Positions 17,352 through 27,484 of a stretch of 64,000 nucleotides of DNA are shown piece by piece. A model generated the notes under the pieces. That model saw only the letters and a program-made list of their open reading frames with translations, was not told where the DNA came from and did not search any database. The stretch is from Achromobacter xylosoxidans A8 (GTDB lineage Bacteria; Pseudomonadota; Gammaproteobacteria; Burkholderiales; Burkholderiaceae_B), in NCBI RefSeq assembly GCF_000165835.1, contig NC_014640.1:2976001-3040000 (forward strand). Reading direction: 5' to 3'. How positions within the stretch are numbered: position 1 is the stretch's first letter; the number at the start of each line of letters is the position of its first letter. The translations under genes were made by a program, and so were the position numbers.

Positions 17352-18065
17352 TTAGGCCTTGGGAATCGGAATTGGTTGCATCACTTGCTGCAGCACGCCC
17401 AGCAGCAATTCGCGCGAACCTTCCCAGAAGATCTGCACGCCCAGGCACAGCATGATGAATGCCGACAGGCGCATGAACACGGCGGTGCCATTGTCGCCCA
17501 GGCGGTGCAGCATCTGCGCGGCAAAGCGCAGGCAGATGTAGAGCGTTACCGACACGACGATAATGCCTGGGATGGAGCCGCCCAGGCGCACCAGGCTCAG
17601 CACGTGGTTCTGGTCGCGCAGCGACACCCCCACGGTGATGGCGGCGGCGATGGAGCCTGGGCCGCAGCTGATGGGAAAGGTCAGGGGATAGAACGCCCGC
17701 GCCTTGGCCATTTCGGGGGTGAAGGACTCGGCCATGCGCGCCACGCGCTCAGTGTCGGCGTCGGGCGAATTCACCAGCCGCCAGGCGCTGGCGATCACGA
17801 GCATGCCGCCGCCGACCCGCACGATGGACAGGGAAATGCCGAAGAAACTGAGCAGCACGTTGCCCGCCACCATGGCCACGATCAGCATCAAGCAGACATT
17901 GATGGCCACGCGCTTGGCCAGCACCATGCGGGTGGAAGACGACGCCCCTTCGGTCAGCGACAAGAAAATCGGCGCGATCGCGGGCGGGTTCAGGAACGGC
18001 AGCAGGGTGGCCAGCGCGAAAAAGAAGCTGGTGCCGAAAACGCGCAGATAATCGTTTAGCTCCAT
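17352..18065 (-). CDS. MarC family integral membrane protein
   Basis: This 237-residue protein belongs to the MarC (UPF0056) family of six-segment membrane proteins. It shows LLPFLNPPAIAPIFLSLTEG near the start, a central FYPLTFPISCGPGSIAAAITVG and a final hydrophobic pair. The family was named after the E. coli mar locus but is not needed for antibiotic resistance there, and its transported substrate is unknown. It lies 78 bases after glnD in the same direction. The call is at family level only. Confidence 0.9.
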   Translation of the reverse strand: MELNDYLRVFGTSFFFALATLLPFLNPPAIAPIFLSLTEGASSSTRMVLAKRVAINVCLMLIVAMVAGNVLLSFFGISLSIVRVGGGMLVIASAWRLVNSPDADTERVARMAESFTPEMAKARAFYPLTFPISCGPGSIAAAITVGVSLRDQNHVLSLVRLGGSIPGIIVVSVTLYICLRFAAQMLHRLGDNGTAVFMRLSAFIMLCLGVQIFWEGSRELLLGVLQQVMQPIPIPKA

Positions 18066-18143
18066 GGGGAGGGTATCGCCTGGCCGAAAACCGGGATTGT
18101 ATGCGGTCCCGGCGGCGCTGGCGATGCCAGGGGCCTGCCGCGC

Positions 18144-20750
18144 TCAGGCGGCGCGCTGTTGCGTTTCCTCGCCCGCCAGGGCGTCCAGGATGTCGCGCTC
18201 GAATTGCATCTGGCTGCGCGGGCGCGCCAGCGCCGATCCATCGACGATGAACACGTCCTCGACGCGGTCGCCCAGCGTCATGATCTTGGCCATCAGCAGG
18301 TTCACCTCGTGGCGGGCGAAGACGCGCGCCAGGGCGTGCAGCAGGCCAGGACGGTCGGTGGCGGTTACCGACAGGCGCCAGGAGGTGCTGCGCTCGTCGG
18401 GCTGCAATTCGGCCTGCGGCATGACCGGGAACACGCGCGACACGCGCGACTGGCGGCCCCGCCCGTAGTAGCCGCCACGGGCGGGCTGCTGCTGGGCGGC
18501 GGCATGCGGATCTTTCAGGCGTTCGGCGAGTTCATGCTCGACCAGGGTGGCCTGCGCTCGCAGGTCGCTGGCGCCTTCCGGCAGCAGCACGATGAAGCTG
18601 TCCAGCGCCCAGCCGTGGCGCGTGGTGTGGATGCGGGCATCCTGAATGGAGAGCGACTTGGCGTCGAAGTAGCCGCAAATCGCCACGAACAGATCGGGCG
18701 CGTCGCGGGTGTACACCATGACCTGCAGGCTTTCCCCTTGTTCGATGGGGCGGGCCTTGACGACCGCCTGGGCTGGAGCGACCTGGTGGTACAGATGGCG
18801 CGTGTGCCAGGCAATGTCCGAGGCGTCGTGGCGCAGGAAGTACGCCACGTCCAGCTGGTTCCAGAAGGCTTCGCGGGCGTCGTCGCGCAGGCCCGCCAGG
18901 CGGGTAAGGCGGGCGGCCTCTTCCTTGCGTTCGGTCAGGACGGTGTGGGCGTCGGCGTGGGCGCCGCCGAGTGCGGCCAGCGTCAGCTTGTACAGGTCTT
19001 CAAGCAGCTTGCCCTTCCAGGCGTTCCAGACCTTGGGGCTGGTGCCGCGGATATCGGCCACCGTCAGCAGATACAGAGCGGTCAAGTGGCGCTCGTCCTT
19101 CACGGTGGCGGCGAAGTCCTGCACCACGGCCGGGTCGGACAGGTCGCGCTTCTGCGCCACGGCCGACATCAGCAGATGCTGGCGGACCAGGAATTCCACC
19201 AGCTTGGTGTCCTCGGGCTCCATGCCGTGTTCTTGCGCGAACTTGCGCACTTCGCGCGCGCCCAGTTCGGAATGATCGCCGCCGCGGCCCTTGGCGATGT
19301 CGTGGAACAGCGCCGCCACATACAGCAGCCAGTGCCGGTCCAGGCCGGCGATCAGCTGGCTGGCCAGCGGATACTCCTGGGCATGTTCCGGCATGGTGAA
19401 GCGTCGCAGGTTGCGCACCACCGCCAGCGTGTGCTGATCCACTGTGTAGGCGTGGAACAGGTCATGCTGCATCTGGCCGACGATGCGGCGGAACACCGGC
19501 AGGTAGCGCGGCAGGATGTTCAGCATGGTCATGCGCCGCAACTCATGCACGATGCCGCGCGGCTGCTGCAGGATCTGCAGGAACAGCTTGCGGTTGACCG
19601 GGTTGCGGCGGAACTGCGCGTCGATGCGGTGGCGCGAATGCCAGATGGCGCGCAGCGTCCGCGCCGACATGCCGGTCAGTTCCGGATGCTGCTGCATCAC
19701 CAGGAAGGCGCGCAGCAGCAGGGTGGGATTGCGTTCGAAGCCGTCGTCGCGAATGATGTCCAGGCGGTCGCGCAGATTGCGGAAATCGTCGTCGATGTCG
19801 CGCGCGTCGCTGTCCGGGCGCGGGAACAGCCGTTCCTCGATGTTCTGCACCAAAATGCCGTTCAGCTGCGTCACCAGCCGCGCCGCCCAGTAGTAGCGCT
19901 GCATCAACAGCTCGCTGCCGCGGCGGGTGGCGGTGGCGTGAATGCCGTAGACCTCGGCCAGGGCCGGCTGCAGGTCGAACAGCACGCGGTCCTCGCGCCG
20001 GTTCGCCAGCAGGTGCAATTCGATGCGCAGACGCTTGAAAGCCTGTTCGGCCTTGCGCAGGTCGCGCGCTTCCGATGAGGTCAGCAGGCCGGCCTGCGCC
20101 ACGGAACGCCAGCTATTGCCGAAGCCCGCCGCGCGCGCCATCCACAGAATGACCTGCAGGTCGCGCAGGCCGCCGGGAGATTCCTTGCAGTTCGGTTCCA
20201 GCGCGTAAGGTGTGTCGTGGTAGCGGGCGTGGCGCTGCTGCATTTCGACCCGCTTGGCGCGGAAGAAGGCGCGCGGGTCCAGGCGGGACTTGGTCGCGGC
20301 TTCGAATTGCTTCATCAGCGTGCGGCTGCCGGCCAGCCAGCGGGACTCCAGCAGGGCCGTTTCCACGGTGATGTCGGCGTCGGCCTCGCGTTCGCAGTCC
20401 TCGATGGTGCGCACGCTGTGGCCGGGTTCCAGGCCCAGGTCCCAGAGCGAAGCCACCAGCTTTTCGATGGCGGACTCATCGTCGGGCGTGGGAGCGTGCG
20501 GCAGCAGGATCAGCAGATCGACATCGGAATGCGGGTAAAGCTCGCCCCGGCCATAGCCGCCCACGGCCGCCAGCGTGGCACCGGCAGGCAGCGGGCAGTG
20601 CTTCACCAGGTCGCGCAGGGCGGCGTCGACGATGCGGCGCTGCTCGGACAGCAGGGTGTCCGGCCGCAGGTGCGTGCGGAACTGCGCCACCGCGGTCCGC
20701 CGGGCTTCCTGGATGCGTTCGCGCAGGGCGCTGAGGGATGCGGCGGTCAT
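18144..20750 (-). CDS. glnD: PII uridylyltransferase / uridylyl-removing enzyme GlnD
   Basis: GlnD senses glutamine and adds or removes UMP on PII proteins, controlling glutamine synthetase and nitrogen-responsive transcription. The 868-residue length is standard. The domains in order are a nucleotidyltransferase (GGYGRGELYPHSDVDLL, catalytic D76 and D78), a helical linker and an HD phosphohydrolase (ALFHDIAKGRGGDHSELG, about residues 480-500). Two C-terminal ACT domains follow that bind glutamine (about 690-770 and 800-865). It follows map by 19 bases in the same direction, as in E. coli, where glnD also neighbours map and rpsB. Confidence 0.97.
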   Translation of the reverse strand: MTAASLSALRERIQEARRTAVAQFRTHLRPDTLLSEQRRIVDAALRDLVKHCPLPAGATLAAVGGYGRGELYPHSDVDLLILLPHAPTPDDESAIEKLVASLWDLGLEPGHSVRTIEDCEREADADITVETALLESRWLAGSRTLMKQFEAATKSRLDPRAFFRAKRVEMQQRHARYHDTPYALEPNCKESPGGLRDLQVILWMARAAGFGNSWRSVAQAGLLTSSEARDLRKAEQAFKRLRIELHLLANRREDRVLFDLQPALAEVYGIHATATRRGSELLMQRYYWAARLVTQLNGILVQNIEERLFPRPDSDARDIDDDFRNLRDRLDIIRDDGFERNPTLLLRAFLVMQQHPELTGMSARTLRAIWHSRHRIDAQFRRNPVNRKLFLQILQQPRGIVHELRRMTMLNILPRYLPVFRRIVGQMQHDLFHAYTVDQHTLAVVRNLRRFTMPEHAQEYPLASQLIAGLDRHWLLYVAALFHDIAKGRGGDHSELGAREVRKFAQEHGMEPEDTKLVEFLVRQHLLMSAVAQKRDLSDPAVVQDFAATVKDERHLTALYLLTVADIRGTSPKVWNAWKGKLLEDLYKLTLAALGGAHADAHTVLTERKEEAARLTRLAGLRDDAREAFWNQLDVAYFLRHDASDIAWHTRHLYHQVAPAQAVVKARPIEQGESLQVMVYTRDAPDLFVAICGYFDAKSLSIQDARIHTTRHGWALDSFIVLLPEGASDLRAQATLVEHELAERLKDPHAAAQQQPARGGYYGRGRQSRVSRVFPVMPQAELQPDERSTSWRLSVTATDRPGLLHALARVFARHEVNLLMAKIMTLGDRVEDVFIVDGSALARPRSQMQFERDILDALAGEETQQRAA

Positions 20751-20769
20751 GGTGGCTGGAGCAGGTGCG

Positions 20770-21591
20770 TCAGAGTGCGGGGATGATGATGGGTTCGGTA
20801 ATGAAGGCCGGCGGCTGGGGCATGCCCGGCGACAGGGTCAGGACTTCATAGCCGGTTTCGGTGACACAGACAGCATGCTCCCATTGCGCCGACAGGCTGT
20901 GGTCGCGGGTGACCACCGTCCAACCGTCGGACAACTGACGGATCTCGCGGCGTCCGGCGTTGATCATGGGCTCGATGGTGAACAGCATGCCCGTGGTCAG
21001 CTTCACGCCGGTGCCAGGCTTGCCATAGTGCAGCACCTGCGGGTCTTCATGGAAGCGCTGGCCGATGCCATGGCCGCAGAATTCGCGCACCACCGAAAAG
21101 CCGTTGGCCTCGGCATGCTTCTGGATCGCGTTGCCGATGTCGCCCAACGTGGCCCCGTTTTTCACCTGCTGGATGCCTTTCCACATGCATTCGAAGGTGA
21201 TTTCGGTCAGGCGGCGCGACAATATGGACTGCTCGCCCACCGCGTACATCCGGCTGGTGTCGCCGAACCAGCCGTCCTTGATGATGGTGACGTCGATGTT
21301 CAGCGCGTCCCCGTTTTTCAGCACCTTGTCGCCAGGGATGCCATGGCAGACTTGGTGGTTGACCGAAGTACAGATGGCGCCGGGGAAGGGCGGGTAACCC
21401 GGGGGCGCATAGCCCACGGTGGCGGACTTCACGCCCAGCTCATCGGTCAGGTATTCCAGGCAGAGACGGTCCAGTTCCCCGGTGGTGACGCCAGGCTTGA
21501 CATGAGGGGTGATGAAATCGAGGACTTTGGCCGCGTCCTGGCAGGCGGCGCGCATCTTGGCTAGGTCGGCCTGATTGGTAATAGTGCCCAT
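20770..21591 (-). CDS. map: Methionine aminopeptidase, type I
   Basis: Map removes the initiator Met from new proteins when the second residue is small. The 273-residue enzyme has the five metal ligands in their usual settings: the first Asp in LNIDVTIIKDGWFGDTSRM and the second in the same stretch, then His in GHGIGQRFHEDPQVLHY, Glu in TIEPMIN and Glu in QWEHAVCV. There is no N-terminal extension, so it is the short bacterial type. It diverges from rpsB, as in many proteobacteria, across an unusually long 843-base gap. Confidence 0.97.
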   Translation of the reverse strand: MGTITNQADLAKMRAACQDAAKVLDFITPHVKPGVTTGELDRLCLEYLTDELGVKSATVGYAPPGYPPFPGAICTSVNHQVCHGIPGDKVLKNGDALNIDVTIIKDGWFGDTSRMYAVGEQSILSRRLTEITFECMWKGIQQVKNGATLGDIGNAIQKHAEANGFSVVREFCGHGIGQRFHEDPQVLHYGKPGTGVKLTTGMLFTIEPMINAGRREIRQLSDGWTVVTRDHSLSAQWEHAVCVTETGYEVLTLSPGMPQPPAFITEPIIIPAL

Positions 21592-21642
21592 GGAGTCGCT
21601 TCGCGATGTCTCGCTTGAATGTCTGCTTGAAAGAATAGTAGA

Positions 21643-21669
21643 ATTATAGGCTTCCCTAAAATTTTGGGG
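21643..21669 (-). promoter_or_regulatory. Candidate map promoter with overlapping palindrome
   Basis: Read leftward, TATAAT (21648-21643) is a perfect sigma-70 -10 element about 50 bases before the map start. Just upstream is a 16-base palindrome with one G-T mismatch, CCCTAAAATTTTGGGG (21654-21669), where RNA polymerase would bind. I see no good -35 at 17 bases. The palindrome could be an operator, but no regulator is indicated. Confidence 0.5.
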
Positions 21670-22320
21670 AGCAATCGGGTTACGGCAAAGGCTGAACCCG
21701 GCGGGTGTTGGCAGCGGCTTGGTCGCAGGTCAGGCACACCCGGCAGGCACTAGCGGCGGTCCATTCATAGTGATCGGCGGCAGGCTCTGAAGTTTCACCG
21801 CAAGCGAAGGTTGTGGAGCGAAATCGGGCAGGTCGTGGATCTTACGAGCGGGGCGCCTGCTGGAGCCAAGTCGGGTTGGGCGTGGCTGGCGGCGTGCAGA
21901 TGCGGGCGCAAGCTGGGACGCGGCGTGCTTGTAAGCCCGGTCATGTTTTAGAGCGGCGATGCAGGCTCAGGGTTTGGACTCGGTATGGATGTCGGCTTAA
22001 GTTCTTGAAAACGTTCGCGTTTTCTTAAGAAATGCCCCGATGGTCTGATGCGCGATCGAACTGAAGCCGGGGCGTAAAGCCCCACGCTTGAACGCGAAGA
22101 GCTGGATTTTCCAGAGCTGGATTTCGCCGCCAACAAAACAGGTCCGGGTGCGCTTTCGGGAAACCGCCGGAAACTTCCAGGAAATTCCTGGTGGGTCTGG
22201 ACAAGCGCCTGCAAGCATGCGGTGCAAGGTTCTTGGTCGTGGCGGCCGTCTGGGTTTATCGCGGCAGCGTAGTAGAAGGCGCCCCAGGCGTCGTAGTTAT
22301 TGCGGCAGTGATCGGTCGGC
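21670..22320. other. Long non-coding stretch with several inverted repeats (map-rpsB gap)
   Basis: I find no open frame with protein-like sequence in these 650 bases. Several strong stems are visible. TTCTTGAAAACG-TTCG-CGTTTTC-TT-AAGAA occupies 22002-22031, with a UUCG loop and a two-base bulge. GGGGC/GCCCC flanks 22070-22084, and CCAGGAA-A-TTCCTGG lies at 22177-22191. A short direct repeat, GAGCTGGATTT, occurs twice near 22098-22122. This could be a structured RNA, a long leader or a decayed gene. No known RNA family was recognised. Confidence 0.35.
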
Positions 22321-22325
22321 CCGGT

Positions 22326-22434
22326 TAAAATTTTGTCATCCCGCATTTGCGGGAAATCGCGCGCAACACCACCCAGGGTGTCAGCCAGAGGCTGATGCAG
22401 GTGCGGCGCAAGAAATCAACCCTTGGAGAAAGTT
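22326..22434 (+). promoter_or_regulatory. rpsB promoter region and 5' leader with three hairpins
   Basis: TAAAAT at 22326-22331 is a plausible -10. The leader then folds into CCCGCA-TT-TGCGGG (22340-22353), CACC-CAG-GGTG (22370-22380) and TCAGCC-AGA-GGCTGA (22381-22395), ending in the ribosome site TTGGAGAAAGTT. In many bacteria ribosomal protein S2 represses its own operon by binding such a leader. That role is inferred here from position and structure, not from a recognised consensus. Confidence 0.5.
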
Positions 22435-23184
22435 ATGTCTTTGATGCGCGAAATGCTGGAAGCGGGTGTCCACTTCGGTCACCAGACCCGCTACTGGAAC
22501 CCCAAGATGGCCCCTTACATCTTCGGCCATCGCAACAAGATTCACATCATCAACCTCGAAAAGACGGTTGATAAGTACCAGGAAGCCACCAAGTTCGTGA
22601 AGCAGCTGGCTGCTCGCGGCGGCAACATCCTGTTCGTCGGCACCAAGCGCGCTGCGCGCGAGCTGGTCGCCACCGAAGCCGCCCGTTGCGGCATGCCCTT
22701 CGTCGACGCCCGCTGGCTCGGCGGCATGCTGACCAACTTCAAGACGGTCAAGACCTCGGTCAAGCGGCTGAAGGACATGGAAGTCGTGGTCGCCGAAGGC
22801 GGCGCCGAGCGCATGATCAAGAAGGAAGGCCTGCTGTTCCAACGCGAACTGGACAAGTTGAACAAGTCGATCGGCGGCATCAAGGACATGAACGGTCTGC
22901 CTGACGCCATTTTCGTGATCGACGTCGGCTACCACAAGATCGCCATCGCCGAAGCCAAGACGCTGGGCATTCCCGTGGTCGCCGTGGTTGACACCAACCA
23001 CTCGCCCGACGGCATCGACTACGTCATCCCCGGCAACGACGACTCGGCCAAGGCCATCGCGCTGTACGCCAAGGGCATCGCCGACGCCGTGCTGGAAGGC
23101 CGCGAACAGAACCTGAACGGTCTGGTCGAAGAGCTGGGCGAAGGTCAGGAAGAGTTCGTCGAAGTGCAGGACAACCAGGCCTAA
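22435..23184 (+). CDS. rpsB: 30S ribosomal protein S2
   Basis: S2 joins the 30S subunit late and helps recruit S1. The 249-residue protein starts [25 protein letters not shown], the family signature, and contains the PS00963-type block [20 protein letters not shown] start at the ATG at 22435 behind GGAGAAAGTT; an in-frame GTG four codons upstream lies within that ribosome site. It heads the rpsB-tsf-pyrH-frr operon. The acidic ending [17 protein letters not shown] is normal for proteobacterial S2. Confidence 0.98.
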   Translation: MSLMREMLEAGVHFGHQTRYWNPKMAPYIFGHRNKIHIINLEKTVDKYQEATKFVKQLAARGGNILFVGTKRAARELVATEAARCGMPFVDARWLGGMLTNFKTVKTSVKRLKDMEVVVAEGGAERMIKKEGLLFQRELDKLNKSIGGIKDMNGLPDAIFVIDVGYHKIAIAEAKTLGIPVVAVVDTNHSPDGIDYVIPGNDDSAKAIALYAKGIADAVLEGREQNLNGLVEELGEGQEEFVEVQDNQA

Positions 23185-23214
23185 GCCTGTTGTCATGTCC
23201 GGCGGTTAGCGTCT

Positions 23215-23244
23215 GGGAGCGGTTCCGAATGCGGGTCCGCTCCC
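23215..23244 (+). terminator. Stem-loop between rpsB and tsf (partial terminator or processing site)
   Basis: Arms GGGAGCGG (23215-23222) and CCGCTCCC (23237-23244) form an eight-base perfect stem with a 14-base loop. No T-run follows, so complete termination is unlikely. In E. coli the rpsB-tsf spacer also holds a structure that sets the ratio of S2 to the more abundant EF-Ts, which is the role I infer here. Confidence 0.5.
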
Positions 23245-23363
23245 GCCTCGCCGGCAATGCGAAGGTGGGCTCCCATCTTCCTGATCCGCTAGTCGCGGAT
23301 GTCCCATCGAATCAAACCACTGTCCCGGCCTGCCGGGGCATGTTCTAGCAAATTGGAGCAAAC

Positions 23364-24242
23364 ATGGCTGAAATTACCGCTGCCCTGGTCAAGGAACTGC
23401 GCGAAAAGACCGACGCCCCCATGATGGAGTGCAAGAAGGCCTTGACGGAAGCCGAGGGCGACCTGGCCCGCGCCGAGGAAATCCTGCGCGTCAAGCTGGG
23501 CAACAAGGCCAGCAAGGCTGCCGCCCGCGTCACCGCTGAAGGCCTGATCGGTCTGTTCATCTCCGCCGACGCCAAGAAGGGCGCCGTCATCGAAATCAAC
23601 TGCGAAACCGACTTCGTTGCCAAGAACGACGACTTCGTCGGCTTCGTGAACAAGCTGGCCGAGCTGGTTGCCACGCAGAACCCCGCCACGGTGGAAGCCC
23701 TGTCGGCGCTGCCCTACGGCGACGGCACGGTCGAAACCACCCGCACCGCCCTGATCGGCAAGATCGGCGAAAACATCTCGATCCGCCGCTTCGAGCGCAT
23801 CGAGACCCCGAACGCCCTGGCCAGCTATGTGCACGGCGGCAAGATCGGCGTGCTGGTCGAATACACCGGCGCGGAAGAAGTGGGCAAGGACCTGGCGATG
23901 CACATCGCCGCCACCAAGCCCAAGGCGCTGAACGCCGACGGCGTGAACCCCGCCGACATCGCTGCCGAACGCTCGGTCGCCGAACAGAAGGCCGCCGAAT
24001 CCGGCAAGCCGGCTGAAATCGTCGCCAAGATGGTCGAAGGCTCGGTCGCGAAGTTCCTGAAGGAAGTCACCCTGCTGTCGCAGCCGTTCGTCAAGAGCGA
24101 CAAGCACAGCGTTGAGCAGATGCTCAAGGAAAAGGGCGCTTCGATCAGCAAGTTCGTGCTGTTCGTTGTCGGCGAAGGTATCGAGAAGAAGACCAGCGAT
24201 TTCGCCGCTGAGGTCGCCGCCGCCGCCGCTGGCCGCGCCTGA
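23364..24242 (+). CDS. tsf: Elongation factor Ts
   Basis: EF-Ts releases GDP from EF-Tu so that it can bind GTP and aminoacyl-tRNA again. The 292-residue protein has the N-terminal UBA-like domain with [20 protein letters not shown] (the conserved [12 protein letters not shown] segment), followed by [29 protein letters not shown], the core signature that contacts EF-Tu. Length and ending are normal. It follows rpsB with a 179-base spacer holding a stem-loop and is followed by a terminator-like hairpin before pyrH. Confidence 0.98.
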   Translation: MAEITAALVKELREKTDAPMMECKKALTEAEGDLARAEEILRVKLGNKASKAAARVTAEGLIGLFISADAKKGAVIEINCETDFVAKNDDFVGFVNKLAELVATQNPATVEALSALPYGDGTVETTRTALIGKIGENISIRRFERIETPNALASYVHGGKIGVLVEYTGAEEVGKDLAMHIAATKPKALNADGVNPADIAAERSVAEQKAAESGKPAEIVAKMVEGSVAKFLKEVTLLSQPFVKSDKHSVEQMLKEKGASISKFVLFVVGEGIEKKTSDFAAEVAAAAAGRA

Positions 24243-24253
24243 CCCCAGGGTAG

Positions 24254-25057
<804 letters not shown>

Positions 25058-25072
25058 AGAAAAGGAAACGCC

Positions 25073-25633
25073 ATGAGCGTCGCAGAAATCCGCAAATCCG
25101 CCGAAGCCAGGATGGCCAAGTCGCTTGACACGCTCAAGACCAACCTGGCCAAGATCCGCACGGGCCGCGCCCATACCGGCATCCTGGACCACGTGCAGGT
25201 CGAGTACTACGGTTCGCCCGTGCCGATCAGCCAGGTCGGCAACGTGAACCTCGTGGACGCGCGCACCATCAGCGTGCAGCCCTACGAGAAGAGCATGGCC
25301 GCCGCCATTGAAAAGGCGATCCGCGAATCGGACCTGGGCCTGAACCCCATGTCGATGGGCGACACCATCCGCGTGCCGATGCCCGCCCTGACCGAAGAGC
25401 GCCGCCGCGACCTGACCAAGGTGGTCCGTAGCGAAGGCGAGGACGCCAAGGTGGCCGTGCGCAACCTGCGCCGCGAAGCCAATGAAGCGCTGAAGAAGCT
25501 GGTCAAGGACAAGGAAATCTCCGAGGACGACGAGCGTCGTTCGCAGGATGACGTCCAGAAGCTGACCGACCGCAGCGTGGCCGAGATCGACAAGATGGTC
25601 ACGCAAAAAGAAGCGGAAATCATGACCGTATAA
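25073..25633 (+). CDS. frr: Ribosome recycling factor
   Basis: RRF splits post-termination ribosomes together with EF-G. The 186-residue protein has the two-domain family pattern: a three-helix bundle with [23 protein letters not shown] and the later [28 protein letters not shown], around a small beta domain ([15 protein letters not shown]). AAAGGAAACGCC precedes the ATG. It follows pyrH by 15 bases. A long hairpin lies in the spacer before uppS. Confidence 0.98.
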   Translation: MSVAEIRKSAEARMAKSLDTLKTNLAKIRTGRAHTGILDHVQVEYYGSPVPISQVGNVNLVDARTISVQPYEKSMAAAIEKAIRESDLGLNPMSMGDTIRVPMPALTEERRRDLTKVVRSEGEDAKVAVRNLRREANEALKKLVKDKEISEDDERRSQDDVQKLTDRSVAEIDKMVTQKEAEIMTV

Positions 25634-25635
25634 TT

Positions 25636-25686
25636 CCTGGATGCCGCCAGGGTGATAGGCTAGGCCGTATCGCCCTGGCGACCAGG
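25636..25686 (+). terminator. Long extended stem-loop between frr and uppS
   Basis: A 13-base stem pairs 25645-25657 with 25668-25680, with one T-G pair and a 10-base loop. Outer arms CCTGG (25636-25640) and CCAGG (25682-25686) extend it across a small internal loop. Only three T residues follow soon after, so it is not a textbook terminator. It may stabilise the upstream mRNA 3' end or act as a processing site. The rest of the spacer to 25812 shows nothing else. Confidence 0.5.
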
Positions 25687-25812
25687 ATTTCCTGCCTGAG
25701 CGCCGTCCTGTCCATTGGTCCGCAGCGTTGCTGCGTAACGATGGAACGACGGCGCAGGCTTTTCTTCATGTAGTTCCGTTTTCGCCGTTTCACCGCGCGC
25801 AGCTCCAGACCA

Positions 25813-26577
25813 ATGGCAACCAGTTCGACCCAGGCGGTTCCCGCTACCCGCGACATTCCCGAGCACGTGGCCATCATTATGGATGGCAATGGCCGGTGGG
25901 CGACGAGGCGGCTGCTGCCGCGCACCGCGGGCCACGCCAAAGGCGTGCAGGCGGTGCGGCGCGTCGTCGAGGCCTGCGGCCGCGCCGGCGTGCGCTATCT
26001 GACGTTGTTCGCCTTCAGTTCCGAGAACTGGCGGCGTCCCGCCGAGGAAGTGTCACTGCTGATGCGCCTGTTCGTGCAAGCGCTGGAGCGCGAGATCGGC
26101 AAGCTGGACGAGCAGGGCGTGCGCTTGCACGTCATTGGCGACCTGTCCGCCTTCGAGCCCCGCCTGCAAGAGCTGATCTTCGCCGCTCAGGAACGCACGG
26201 CGCACAACGACCGCCTGCACCTGACGGTTGCCGCCAACTATGGCGGACGCTGGGACATTCTGCAGGCGACCCGCGCCATGCTGGCCGCCGAACCGGGTTT
26301 GGCCTCGCAGCCCCAACTGGTGGACGAGGAACGCCTGTCCCGGCACCTGTCCATGGCTTGGGCCCCCGAGCCCGACCTGTTCATCCGCACTGGCGGCGAA
26401 CAGCGCATTTCCAATTTCCTGATCTGGCAGATGGCTTACGCGGAGTTCTACTTCACGGACCGCTACTGGCCGGATTTCGGCGCCGCAGAACTCGCGGCCG
26501 CTTTTGACTGGTATCGCACGCGCGAACGCCGTTTCGGCCGCACCAGCGCGCAACTCAGCCAAGACGGCGCGCAATAA
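25813..26577 (+). CDS. uppS: Undecaprenyl diphosphate synthase (isoprenyl transferase) UppS
   Basis: UppS (IspU) adds eight cis isoprene units to farnesyl diphosphate, making the lipid carrier for peptidoglycan and O-antigen. The 254-residue protein has [16 protein letters not shown] with the catalytic Asp, FSSENWRRP, and the C-terminal [18 protein letters not shown] block. The spacing to cdsA is 49 bases. In E. coli dxr lies before ispU, whereas here cdsA comes between uppS and dxr. Confidence 0.97.
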   Translation: MATSSTQAVPATRDIPEHVAIIMDGNGRWATRRLLPRTAGHAKGVQAVRRVVEACGRAGVRYLTLFAFSSENWRRPAEEVSLLMRLFVQALEREIGKLDEQGVRLHVIGDLSAFEPRLQELIFAAQERTAHNDRLHLTVAANYGGRWDILQATRAMLAAEPGLASQPQLVDEERLSRHLSMAWAPEPDLFIRTGGEQRISNFLIWQMAYAEFYFTDRYWPDFGAAELAAAFDWYRTRERRFGRTSAQLSQDGAQ

Positions 26578-26626
26578 GCGGACGACCAGCGCGTCTTTCC
26601 AGGGCAGTACACGAGGAGACCGTCAT

Positions 26627-27484
26627 ATGTTGGGCCAGCGTATCGTTACCGCAGTCGTTCTGTTGGCCATTCTGGCTGCCGCAATGATCAGCGCGAACCC
26701 CTGGTGGTTCGTTGCCTTGTTGGCGCTGGCTGCCGCCTGCGCCAACTGGGAGTGGCTGCGCCTGACGCTGCCGCAGCCGCCATCCCCCTTTATCGCCGTA
26801 GGCGTTGCCGTCCTGCTGTTCGCCGGCATGCTGGCCTTGACCTCCGCCTGGTTGGCGGGTGGCGGCACGGGCATCGCCGATCCCGCCTGGGTGTTGCGCT
26901 ATCTGGTGCCGGCGGTGGCGGCGGTCTGGCTGTTCGGCGGTCTGGCGGCGGTAGTACGCGGCCGCTCCGACGCGCCTCCCGCCAGCTTGGGCTGGTCGGC
27001 TTTCTCCGTGCCTGCCGCATTCGCCGCCTGGGCCGTGCTGGCGCAGATGTTCGTGGCCCATGGCCCCGGTTTCGTGGTGTCGCTGCTGGCGCTGGTCTGG
27101 GTCGCCGATATCGCCGCATATTTTGCCGGCAGAGCGTTCGGCAAGCGTAAACTGGCGCCGCGGGTCAGCCCGGGCAAGACGATCGCAGGCGCGGTCGCCG
27201 GCGTATTGGGGGCGGTGGTCTGGATCGGTCTTTCCAGCCTCTGGGAGGGCACTTACGGGCACGCGCTGGTCGAGCGCTGGAGCTTCTGGCTGGCCCTGCC
27301 CATCGCTGCACTGCTGGGCGTGGTGTCGATCGTGGGAGACCTGTTCGAGTCGCTGCTCAAGCGGCGCGCCGGCCGCAAGGATTCCAGCACGCTGCTGCCG
27401 GGCCACGGTGGGGTCTATGACCGCATTGACGCGATTCTCCCGGTCGCGCCGTTTGCGCTACTTTTGTCTGGAGTGTTGTTTTGA
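26627..27484 (+). CDS. cdsA: Phosphatidate cytidylyltransferase CdsA
   Basis: CdsA makes CDP-diacylglycerol, the precursor of all phospholipids in the inner membrane. The 285-residue protein has about eight membrane segments and the C-terminal signature, [20 protein letters not shown] followed by [15 protein letters not shown], with its KR, KD, HGG and DR residues in place. The start is the ATG at 26627 behind GAGGAGACCGTCAT; an in-frame start further up would overlap uppS and add charged, non-membrane sequence. Its stop overlaps the TTG start of dxr. Confidence 0.95.
   Translation: MLGQRIVTAVVLLAILAAAMISANPWWFVALLALAAACANWEWLRLTLPQPPSPFIAVGVAVLLFAGMLALTSAWLAGGGTGIADPAWVLRYLVPAVAAVWLFGGLAAVVRGRSDAPPASLGWSAFSVPAAFAAWAVLAQMFVAHGPGFVVSLLALVWVADIAAYFAGRAFGKRKLAPRVSPGKTIAGAVAGVLGAVVWIGLSSLWEGTYGHALVERWSFWLALPIAALLGVVSIVGDLFESLLKRRAGRKDSSTLLPGHGGVYDRIDAILPVAPFALLLSGVLF

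Noticed and set aside
16723..17448. Upstream extension of the YgjP-like gene over dsbB
   Set aside because: It overlaps dsbB in another frame and lacks protein-like sequence. The internal ATG at 16722 gives a normal family length.
21948..22346. A 132-codon minus-strand frame in the map-rpsB gap
   Set aside because: It has no recognisable motif, an odd composition and no ribosome site. It also crosses several stems that suggest RNA structure instead.
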